Below, one piece after another: positions 7,281-13,856 of a stretch of DNA of 14,694 nucleotides; position 1 is the first letter of the stretch, and each line of letters opens with the position of its first letter. Under the pieces are notes generated by a model, which saw only the letters and a list, made by a program, of their open reading frames with translations, had not been told where the DNA came from and searched no databases. The position numbers were made by a program, and so were the translations under genes. Source of the stretch: Baffinella frigidus (taxonomy: Eukaryota; Cryptophyceae; Cryptomonadales; Baffinellaceae); the NCBI GenBank assembly GCA_026770585.1, contig MU646362.1, positions 842,809-857,502 on the forward strand, written 5' to 3'.

Positions 7281-7490
7281 GATAGCCCTGAAGTCACCAG
7301 TAGGCTCATACGCCCTACCGCAAGGCCCTAGGACCTGCCTAGGGCTTCCACGGGCGATTATTCGCCCGTTGGCCACGTAAGGACCTATCCCTTAAGTGAA
7401 CAACGGGCGAATAATCGCCCCGTGGAAGCCCTAGGCAGGTCCTAGGGCCCTACGGTAGGGCGTATGAACCTACTGGTCACTGAAGGGATA
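7281..7490. mobile_element. MITE family A, copy A3: inverted head-to-head dimer
   Basis: Two short A units face each other. The left unit runs from GATAGCCCTGAAGTCACC to CACGTAAGGACCTA (about 7281-7387). The right unit starts TATCCCTTAAGTG at 7386 and ends CTGAAGGGATA at 7490. Each contains the hairpin GGGCGATTATTCGCCC or its complement (7352-7367, 7405-7420). The whole can fold into one arm pair of about 90 bp. Confidence 0.85.
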
Positions 7491-7544
7491 GGACCTACTA
7501 CATAGACCTGCATGTATGAGACCCACACATGTGGTTCTCCCCCT

Positions 7545-7653
7545 TACAGGGGTACCTCGCTCATAAGAAACCAACGCACCCTAGGACCCTACAGTAGGGC
7601 CCTATGGTGGTCCTAGGGGGGGGGTCGTTTCTTATGAGCGAGGTACCCCTGTA
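7545..7653. mobile_element. MITE family B, copy B1
   Basis: TA, then CAGGGGTACCTCGCTCATAA, and at the other end the complement TTATGAGCGAGGTACCCCTG followed by TA. The inner parts (AGGACCCTACAGTAGGGCCC) remain nearly palindromic, so the element is almost all arm. No coding capacity. Confidence 0.9.
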
Positions 7654-7734
7654 GACGGACATCATCATCCTTCAGACGTGCAGACCATCTGCACTCCCTA
7701 GCTCTGTCCGAGTAAAGTCGGGCGCGTCATAAAA

Positions 7735-7842
7735 TATCCCTTAAGTGACCAGTAGGCTCATACGCCCTACGGTAGGGCCCTAGGACCTGCCTAGCTAGGG
7801 CGAGTTAGGGTGAATATTCACCCTATGGTCACTTAAGGGATA
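7735..7842. mobile_element. MITE family A, copy A4
   Basis: Starts TATCCCTTAAGTGACCAGTA and ends GGTCACTTAAGGGATA, the best preserved ends of the family. The hairpin TAGGGTGAATATTCACCCTA lies at 7806-7825, 4 nt before CACTTAAGG, and is unrelated in sequence to those of the other copies. Confidence 0.9.
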
Positions 7843-8123
7843 TTCAGACGTCTCAATGTATGTAATTTGTAATGGAGCCCCTGCTCTAAAACTATTAAGG
7901 ACGCGCCCAGATTGACTCGAACAGAGCTAGACTCCTGTTCTCATGAGGACAGGAAAGGGGTGGACCTCTCCATGTCCCTTTTTGGCCACGAAAAATATTT
8001 GAATAGTTAGTACAGTGCATCCGAATAACTGTCCTTGCCTCTTGCACACCTTGAGGACAAAGGGGCAGGTTGCAGAGCATAGAGCTACACGCGAATCCCG
8101 AATACGGGAACCCGCCACTCCAC
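7843..8123. other. Short gene-free stretch
   Basis: Nothing recognised between two MITEs. Minus-strand open frames of about 60 codons are present but have no supporting features. Confidence 0.4.
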
Positions 8124-8235
8124 TACAGGGGTACCTCCCTCATAAGAAAACGCCCCCCACCCTACGACCACCATAGGGCCCTAGGCATAGCCCTACTGTA
8201 GGGTCCTAGGGGGTGTTGGTTTCTTATGAGCGAGG

Positions 8236-9435
8236 TACAGGGCTTACTCGAAGTTAAGGTCACACACTTTTGAGCAGTCAGTGTGTGTGACCTTAAATTT
8301 AAGGTCCACAGAAAAGCAGTCAGCGTGTGTGACCTTAAATTTAAGGTCTACAGAAAAGCAGTCAGTGTGTGACCTTAAATGACCTTAAATTCACTTGCAC
8401 TGAATACAGAACATGTACATGAAATTTTTCAACTTGCACCACCCGGGAACCCAGTTTTTCCTGGGAAATGTTAACATTTTTTTCGACCCGAACATTCGCC
8501 AGCTCCATTCTCCGGGGGGGTAAGCACTCTAAAGACCAATTTTCCCCCGCTGTTTTAAGGTCACACACGAAAAGCAGTCAGTGTGTGGGACCTTACATTT
8601 AAGGTCCACAAAAAAGCAGTCATTGTGCGGACCTTAAATAATTAAGGGGCGTGGATAGCTGGGGAACCATTGGCGTTTTTTCGGACAGTTGGGGAACTTC
8701 CCCCTGTGTCCGGGACTTTACTACAGGATAACACGTCCGTGCATAAGGCATGTGTTCGGACGTGTTGAGATTTATATGTGACTCAACACGTGGCGCTTCG
8801 CGCTCAACGGCGCTTCGCGCCAACACGTGGCGCTTCGCGCCACGTGAGGGGAATGGAAAAAACATGACGCTCCGCGTCATGTTTTTTCTATTTTGGATGG
8901 GCCACAGTGGTGTAGGTAGCACCTTAATTCACGGGGCGTCCCTTAATTGGCGGGGCGTCCCTTAATTGGCGGGGCGTCTCTTCAAGTTCTCGATGGGGTG
9001 TTCGTGTCGGTAGCTCCGCTGTCGTGATCTCGACACGCAACCCCCTCGGAGCTCCGAAGAGACGCATCCAGGGATCATGAACATTCCAGAAGGAATTATG
9101 ACCAGGAGACTGGTGTAAACCGGAAGGAACTATGACCAGGTGACCAGTTGTAAAGAACATTCCAGATGGAATTATGACCAGGGATTATGACCAGGTCCGT
9201 CAGCAGAAAGTTCGAGATGAGTGTGTGGATCATTGTAAAATGCGAAGAGAGCCTTGACAGTGTGTCCAATTGTCTCCATGGCCGACAGATTGCTGACATT
9301 TCAATAGTTCCCGTTGGGTCCAAGTTGTGTAGTAAATGGTCCCCAGGTGTCCATTGCCCAATGATTAAGGTCCACATCGGAGTGTCCAGTGTGTGACCTT
9401 GTATTGTGTGACCTTAACTTCGAGTAAGCCCTGTA
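8236..9435. mobile_element. TIR element D, about 1.2 kb, non-autonomous
   Basis: TA-flanked inverted ends start CAGGGCTTACTCGAAGTTAA and match for about 28 bp (continuing GGTCACACA). Beneath the ends are direct repeats of about 50 bp with AAAAGCAGTCAGTGTGTG and GACCTTAAAT (8255-8390, again 8554-8638). The middle contains hairpins at 8731-8765, 8824-8846 and 8857-8887, three 19-bp tandem units (CCTTAATT(G/C)(G/A)CGGGGCGTC, about 8920-8978), and repeated GAATTATGACCAG motifs at 9096-9202. I found no transposase-like frame; ORFs here are short and repeat-derived. Confidence 0.85.
8731..8887. repeat. Three hairpins inside element D
   Basis: ACACGTCCG / CGGACGTGT (8731-8739, 8757-8765); CACGTGGCGC ttc GCGCCACGTG (8824-8846); AAAAAACATGACGC tcc GCGTCATGTTTTTT (8857-8887). 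The second and third are perfect stems with 3-nt loops. A diverged partial copy, CAACACGTGGCGCTTCGCGC, starts at about 8784. Confidence 0.8.
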
Positions 9436-9497
9436 ACCCTGTAGGACAACCCTAAGGGATAGGCTCCTGCCGCCGATGGACGTTCAGGAACTGGGAG

Positions 9498-9618
9498 TAC
9501 AGGGGTACCTCGCACATAACAAACTGCCCCCCCCATAGGACCACCATAGGGCCCTAGGCGTAGGCCTACTGTAGGGTCTTAGGGGGGCGCGGTTTCTTAT
9601 GAGCGAGGTACCCCTGTA
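9498..9618. mobile_element. MITE family B, copy B3
   Basis: TACAGGGGTACCTCGCACAT at the left and TTATGAGCGAGGTACCCCTG + TA at the right. The centre CATAGGGCCCTAGGCGTAGG matches B2 and B6. Confidence 0.9.
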
Positions 9619-9845
9619 CTTTTCGTAACCTTCACTGAATCTCAAGACCGTGAGAAACTCCACGGCGCAATCAGATCGCCATGTCTGTCGAAGGTCTCTC
9701 TCTCTCACACACTTCTCTCTCACCTTTCTCACACCTTTCTCTCACACACCTTCCTATCTCCGTGTTTCTCCTAGGAGCCCCACGGCCTACCGTTCATGTA
9801 GTCAATACATGTACAGTAGGCTCAACTACCCTGAATTTCGGCCGA
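9619..9845. repeat. CT/CA-rich simple repeat with no gene
   Basis: CTCTCTCTCTCACACACTTC and similar runs fill about 9697-9752. Open frames through it have no protein signature. Confidence 0.6.
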
Positions 9846-9933
9846 TCCACTGAGCAGTCACCGGGGGCTTCACGGATACAGTCCATCTAAACGATTTGTA
9901 CTAGAATCTTATCCATTGCCTAACCGGAATTTC
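9846..9933 (-). repeat. Dispersed repeat N, right copy
   Basis: Reverse complement of the copy at 559-655. The best part is 9871-9917, starting CACGGATACAGTCCATCTAA. Confidence 0.7.
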
Positions 9934-10046
9934 ACCTTGAATTCAAAGTGAAAAGGTCTTCGATCGCTGCTGAGTGATACCGTGGCCTGGTGCTGGACAA
10001 GATAACCTTCCCTTTCTGGGGAGTACACCCGCTCCTAGGGTGGTCC

Positions 10047-10213
10047 TATCTCTTAAGTGGCGAGTAGGCTCATACGCCTGCTTTCTCTGCAGTCCTTTCT
10101 ACGGAAGGGCGTGCCGTTGGGCTATGTTGGGAGAAATTAAAACCTAAAGGACCTAAAGGGCCCCAGGACCTACTCAGGACCTCAGGGGGTCTATTTGGAC
10201 CCCCTCACCACTT
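10047..10213. mobile_element. MITE family A, copy A5, chimeric
   Basis: The left end TATCTCTTAAGTGGCGAGTA is followed by CTCATACGCC. The arm then departs from the family and runs through a reversed family C fragment (CTATGTTGGGAG, CCTAAAGGACCTAAAGG, about 10118-10159). It returns to A sequence at CCAGGACCTACTCAGGACCT. The hairpin GGGGGTC tatttg GACCCCC lies at 10185-10204, then CACTTA, where B4 is inserted. The rest of the right end is missing or unrecognisable. Confidence 0.7.
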
Positions 10214-10345
10214 ACAGGGGTACCTCGCTCATAAGAAACCGCGCCCCCCTAGGACCTTACAGTATATGCCTAGGGCCCTTATGCCTAGGGCCCTATGGTG
10301 GTCTTGGGGGGGGGGGCTGTTTCTTATGAGCGAGGTACCCCTGTA
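10213..10345. mobile_element. MITE family B, copy B4, inserted in the A5 right end
   Basis: TACAGGGGTACCTCGCTCAT ... ATGAGCGAGGTACCCCTGTA. The insertion uses the TA in CACTTA of the A5 terminus. A 14-16 bp unit (ATGCCTAGGGCCCTTATGCC...) is tandemly doubled in the centre. Confidence 0.85.
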
Positions 10346-10373
10346 GTCCTGGTATAGGCCCTTAAGGCGGCCT

Positions 10374-10500
10374 CAAGATGTCCGCCTATGTTGGGAGCAT
10401 CTGGGAATACTACCCCGTGTAGGATGACCGGAATGCAAAGTCACTCCGGTCATCCTACACGGGGTAGTATCCCCAGAGAGCATTCAAAACCGCGAGGATT
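10374..10500. mobile_element. 64-bp perfect-arm hairpin inserted in a family C fragment
   Basis: A 26-bp arm starting ATACTACCCCGTGTAGGATG (10407-10432) is matched perfectly by its reverse complement ending at 10470, around a 12-nt loop. GAGCAT occurs at 10395-10400 and 10478-10483, a candidate short target duplication. The left flank CCGCCTATGTTGGGAG is reversed family C sequence. Confidence 0.75.
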
Positions 10501-10539
10501 TTAAGGACCTCGGAGAACACCCTCATCCAAAAGGAAGCA

Positions 10540-10720
10540 TGGCTTGTCTGCAGACAAGTTCCAGTGTCCGCCTATGGTGGGAGCTCGAAGAGCCTAAAGT
10601 ACCTAAAGGACCCTTTGCTGATTTGGTGCTTTGTATTACACTCACATCGCCGCTCACTCCCACCTCACCACAAAAGAAACAGCAGACAACCTGCGTCTGA
10701 GACCCCACTTTTCGCCCTGA
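10540..10720 (-). repeat. Reversed family C fragment joined to repeat L
   Basis: GTCCGCCTATGGTGGGAGCT, CGAAGAGCC and CCTAAAGGACC (about 10566-10613) are the reverse complement of the C copies at 12719-12775 and 13515-13565. It is followed by sequence matching intron 2 of the ice-binding gene (10621-10705 against 5918-6002). Confidence 0.65.
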
Positions 10721-10929
10721 TAACTTCCACACACGGTGGACTTCGAACCTTTAGGTCCTTTATCATCGTCAAAAGTCAACTTGCCTTGATGCAATCAACT
10801 TTCGAGATTTTCTGGTGCAATTTGGTCACGTACCGAAACCCTGGAAGCCCACCGTGTGTTAGGACCTTTAGGATTAAATCAGTCCCGCTGGACCCCTCGC
10901 CCTTGCGTAGTCGGACTCGGCAAACCCAT

Positions 10930-11085
10930 CCAGGGGGTGGTAGAGAGATTGATAATTTATTGCCAAACAACCAGCGTCAGCGCCGCACATGCTGCGCATT
11001 GTGCCACTTACTGTACCCCGTGTCGGCCGCTCATACGAGCATCTTCCGGATGGATTCTAACTCCACCTCCTACCAGGGGGTGGTA
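10930..11085 (-). mobile_element. SINE-like element H, copy H3, with 13-bp target duplication
   Basis: The 130-bp insert at 10943-11072 lies between perfect direct repeats CCAGGGGGTGGTA (10930-10942 and 11073-11085). The insert starts GAGAGATTGATAATTTATTG exactly as H1 does, which defines the element end independently. Confidence 0.85.
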
Positions 11086-11087
11086 TA

Positions 11088-11191
11088 TACAGGGGTGACT
11101 CGAAAGTAAGGTCCCGCACCGCTCGTAGGTTGAGGGTGAGGGTAGAGAGTTGAGGGCTGTGGGTTGAGGGAGGGGGTTGAGGGTTGAGTGT

Positions 11192-11279
<88 letters not shown>

Positions 11280-11443
11280 GGTCCAGAGTTCAGGATTGAG
11301 GGTTCAGGGTTCAGGGTTCAGGGTTCAGTGTTCAGGGTTCAGGGTTCAGGGTTCAGGGTTCAGGATTCAGGGTTCCGGGTTCCGGGTTCAGGGTTCAGGG
11401 TTCAGAGTTCAAGGGGGTGGGACCTTATTTTCGAGTAACTTTT
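11088..11443. mobile_element. TIR element E carrying a telomere-like heptamer array
   Basis: The left end TACAGGGGTGACTCGAAAGT (continuing AAGGTCCC) is mirrored at the right by GGGACCTTATTTTCGAGTAA, with a decayed terminus near a TA at about 11443. Between them, about 11120-11410 is GGGTTGA then GGGTTCA 7-mers. The end sequence is close to that of element D (shared ACTCGAA.TAAGGTC), so D and E probably belong to one family. Confidence 0.75.
11125..11412 (-). repeat. GGGTTGA / GGGTTCA heptamer array
   Basis: A long run of GGGTTGA units passes into GGGTTCA units with scattered variants. Read on the minus strand these are CCCTCAA and CCCTGAA, the same variants that fill introns 1, 2 and 4 of the ice-binding gene. 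Confidence 0.95.
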
Positions 11444-12117
11444 AGGTATTTCAAAAAGCATTTTTTTGGCCATGAAATGTTGTACCGAGTCGCGTCCAAA
11501 TAAGATGTCTCTGAACGTACTCTTTTACACGACCCCTGGAAAGGATCCGAAGCGGGCCCAATCTCCAGGTCGTGTTTGAATTTCTCACATGCCCTGGCGT
11601 GGTCTTCGACACTTACAAGGGTCCTCTAAGGACGGCACCAAAACACGCAGCGCCAAGCTTCACCAGACAAGCAAAATATGACCTGAAAAAAGTGGAAATG
11701 AGGGCACACCACCGCTTAGCAGCCACCGTTGTCCTTTCCCCCGGAATTTCCGGGGGCAGATTATTTTGCAATTCGCTCACTTTTGGCTTGTCTCCCCATG
11801 AACTTTGGACTGATTCCTCACCACCGCTGCTAACGTTTCCACCGCTGCCGAGCGAGATTGGCACGAAATGAAAAGACAAGGTCGAAAATTGACTTTGGCT
11901 TTTCCATTTTAAAAGTCCATTTCCTGAAGGGTTCGGGTGAAGAGGGCAGGGGTTGTCTCCGCGAGGTTCCAGGGATTTTGGTCCCTGGAGGGGAGGATGT
12001 ACGTACGGAAAGGAATGTTGAGTTGATGGGATAGTTGCTGGATGTGAGATTGTAGTTGAAGTGTTTAATGAATCAAGGAATCGTGCTGCACGTGACTCAC
12101 CCTTGGAGCCCTTTCCC
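11444..12117. other. Gene-free stretch with long but unsupported open frames
   Basis: No recognisable gene. The minus strand is open for 184 codons (11613-12167) and the plus strand for 99 (11572-11871). Neither shows domains, a signal peptide or the exon-like third-position bias of the ice-binding gene, and the minus frame begins inside a family J end. A near-palindrome CCCCCGGAATTTCCGGGGG lies at about 11737-11755, similar to the one at 543-560. Confidence 0.45.
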
Positions 12118-12155
12118 CCTGAGGCGGGCCCATCCCGGACCCGGTCCTCACAGCA
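12118..12155. repeat. Repeat J terminus, solo
   Basis: CTGAGGCGGGCCCATCCCGG followed by a GTCCTCACA motif, as in the J arm at 2600-2630. No inverted partner nearby. Confidence 0.5.
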
Positions 12156-12199
12156 CGCGCCTGCCATCAGAGTCTCGCAGAAGTTTTCTGCGCCGTGAA

Positions 12200-12256
12200 T
12201 ACAGGGCTACCTCGCTCATAAGGAGACGCGCCCCCCTAGGACCATACAGTAGGTCG
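12200..12256. mobile_element. MITE family B, copy B5, left half only
   Basis: TACAGGGCTACCTCGCTCAT followed by the family's CGCCCCCCTAGGACCATACA, then the match stops at about 12256, next to the palindrome at 12280-12382. The right arm is missing. Confidence 0.75.
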
Positions 12257-12279
12257 ATACATCGGAACACCCTTGCTCG

Positions 12280-12382
12280 GGGGTCTGTTGGTCGCCGTGT
12301 TCTTAAATTAGTACCCGCGGGTTGACTAAATCTCGCGTTTTTAGTCAACCCTCTGATACTGAGTTAAGAACACGCAGACCCC
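12280..12382. mobile_element. Palindromic core of a family G element, truncated
   Basis: GGGGTCTG ... CAGACCCC outer bases, GTGTTCTTAA / TTAAGAACAC next, and GGTTGACTAAA / TTTAGTCAACC around the centre at about 12320-12350. The same core (TTAGTACC, GGGTTGAC) is in the full element at 12945-13137. Confidence 0.7.
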
Positions 12383-12466
12383 ACATCCGGTGTGAGTTCG
12401 TAACCTCTGGGTTTTTGTAACACAGATATCTTTGTAGTCTAAGAAGGCAGCGTGGCCTGACCATCA

Positions 12467-12571
12467 TATCCCTTGAGTTGCAAGAAAGCCCATACGCCCT
12501 ACCGTATGGCCCTGGGACCTGCCTGTAACCTCTTGGGGGTCGAATTCGACCCCCCCGCCACTTAAGGGATA
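12467..12571. mobile_element. MITE family A, copy A6
   Basis: Starts TATCCCTTGAGTTGC and ends CCACTTAAGGGATA. The arm has CATACGCCCTACCGTATGGC and CCTGGGACCTGCCTG. The hairpin GGGGGTCGAATTCGACCCCC lies at 12535-12554, about 5 nt before CACTTAAGG. Confidence 0.9.
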
Positions 12572-12661
12572 ACGCAGCAGGTAAAACGCGGCAGGTGGGG
12601 TTCACTGCGAATGCAGTACAGAAACCATTGCTGTTCTGCTCAACACCATGCAAGTACGCAT

Positions 12662-12842
12662 GCGAGGACTAGCCTGGGATAGGCCCGCCTCCATCAAGAG
12701 CTTTTGGCCAAGAGCTCTTTAGGTCCTTCAGGTTCTTCGAGCTCCCAACATAGGCGGACCCACGAACTTGCTCTGTAGAAAGGCCATGCTTCCTAAGAGC
12801 TCTTGCTCTCCCGAGGCGGGCCTATCCCAGGCTAGCCCTCAC
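12662..12842. mobile_element. Inverted-repeat element J enclosing a family C fragment
   Basis: The arms 12662-12690 (ending CTGGGATAGGCCCGCCTC) and 12814-12842 (starting GAGGCGGGCCTATCCCAG) pair with very few mismatches. Inside, AAGAGCTC / GAGCTCTT form a second shell around family C sequence (about 12719-12790: TTTAGGTCCTTCAGGTTCTT, CCCAACATAGGCGGAC, TGTAGAAAGG). Confidence 0.8.
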
Positions 12843-12944
12843 GACTAGACGTGCATGTAAAGTTCTAAGCTGCTTCTAGTAGGGCGGGTCAGCAAGCGAC
12901 CAGAAAGTCTTTGACCTAGCGATTCACTTCAATCGGCTACACTC

Positions 12945-13137
12945 TACAGGGGTATCTGGGCTGCCAGAAATCAAAACTTAAGAACACAGACCGGATTTGC
13001 CCCCCCCCGTTTTTTAAATTTAGTACCAAAGGGTTGACATAATTCTGCGTTTGGTCAACCCTTTGGTACTAATTTAAGAAAACAGACACCGACCGATGTC
13101 GGAGCACCCGTGTTCTTACAGCCCAGGCACCCCTGTA
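12945..13137. mobile_element. TIR element family G, complete
   Basis: TACAGGGGTATCTGGGCTG at the left and CAGCCCAGGCACCCCTGTA at the right, with TA on both sides. The centre (about 13009-13078) is a second large palindrome, with GTACCAAAGGGTTGAC matched by GGTCAACCCTTTGGTAC. The terminal CAGGGGT is shared with families B and E. Confidence 0.85.
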
Positions 13138-13204
13138 CTCTACACACTGCACGACGCACCTCCACGAAACTGCGCTCAGCGAACAGGACGCCCTCCTCTG
13201 CACA

Positions 13205-13361
13205 TCTCCCTTATGTGGCGAGTAGGCGCATACGCCCTACAGGGGTATCTCGCTCATAAGAAACTGCACCCCTCCTAGGACCACCATAGGGCCCTAGGCA
13301 TAGGGTTACTGCAAGGTCCTAGGAGGAGGCGCGTTCTTATGAGCGAGGTACCCCTGGGATA
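13205..13361. mobile_element. MITE family A remnant (A7) interrupted by family B (B6)
   Basis: TCTCCCTTATGTGGCGAGTA and CATACGCCC (13205-13237) are an A left arm. B6 begins at TACAGGGGTATCTCGCTCAT (13238) and ends ATGAGCGAGGTACCCCTG (13356). GGATA (13357-13361) fits the last bases of the A right end. The rest of A, including its hairpin, is gone, and B6 lacks its right TA. Confidence 0.7.
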
Positions 13362-13514
13362 GCGATGTGACGAAGATGTATATACGTGAAGAGGCACGAG
13401 TCGGCTGATCCATGGCCCTGGCCGAGACCCCGCTTGGGAGAAGCGAGACCAAAGATACCTTCATTAGTCAACTCCCGAGGCTCGTCACCTGTCCGACCGA
13501 GGCTCACACTGGCC

Positions 13515-13600
13515 TTTAGGTCCTTTAGGTTCTTCGAGCTCCCAACATAGGCGGACACCGGAACTGGTTCTGTAGAAAAGCTTTTTCGGATCACGTTAGG
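13515..13600 (+). repeat. Family C dispersed repeat
   Basis: CTTTAGGTCCTTTAGGTTCT, GAGCTCCCAACATAGGCGGA, CACCGGAACTGGTTCTGTAG: the best copy of the fragment also seen at about 3861, 6248, 10566 (reversed) and 12719. It has no terminal repeats that I can define. Confidence 0.6.
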
Positions 13601-13761
13601 TGCGACGGCAGAGGGCTTGCGACTGGAGAGGTTGGGGGCGACGCACGCAGAGAGATACGATGTGAGATAACGATGTACTCATGTGAAGAGCCACGCCTAG
13701 ATTTGGCTAACACTGGATGCAGGCGGTTGAGTGGATTTCGCATAGAGGTCCGCTCTCACCT

Positions 13762-13856
13762 AGAGATTGGTAATTTATTGCCAAACAAAAAGCGTCAGCG
13801 CTGCACATGCCTTCCGCATTGTGCTACATACTGTACCCCGTGTCGGCCGCTCTTAC
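13762..13856 (-). mobile_element. SINE-like element H, copy H4, 5'-truncated, at the end of the minus-strand gene
   Basis: The sequence GAGATTGGTAATTTATTGCC to GTACCCCGTGTCGGCCGCTC follows H1. The part corresponding to the minus-strand 5' end (the CCTCCTA side) is absent, which fits the 5' truncation usual for retroposons. On the minus strand it contains TAA at 13855-13853, in frame with the upstream gene, and AATAAA at about 13776-13771. Confidence 0.75.

Larger units (their letters stand above)
8124..9443. mobile_element. MITE family B, copy B2, split by element D
   Basis: The left end at 8124 reads TACAGGGGTACCTCCCTCAT. The right arm runs ...TTTCTTATGAGCGAGGTA up to 8237, where the D element starts. 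After D, the sequence TAACCCTGTA at 9434-9443 continues the expected TACCCCTGTA with one change. D therefore entered the TA of this element's right end and duplicated it. Confidence 0.85.

Noticed and set aside
11613-12167. 184-codon minus-strand open frame
   Set aside because: It starts inside a repeat J end, shows no domain or conserved motif, and lacks the strong G/C third-position bias seen in the exons accepted here.
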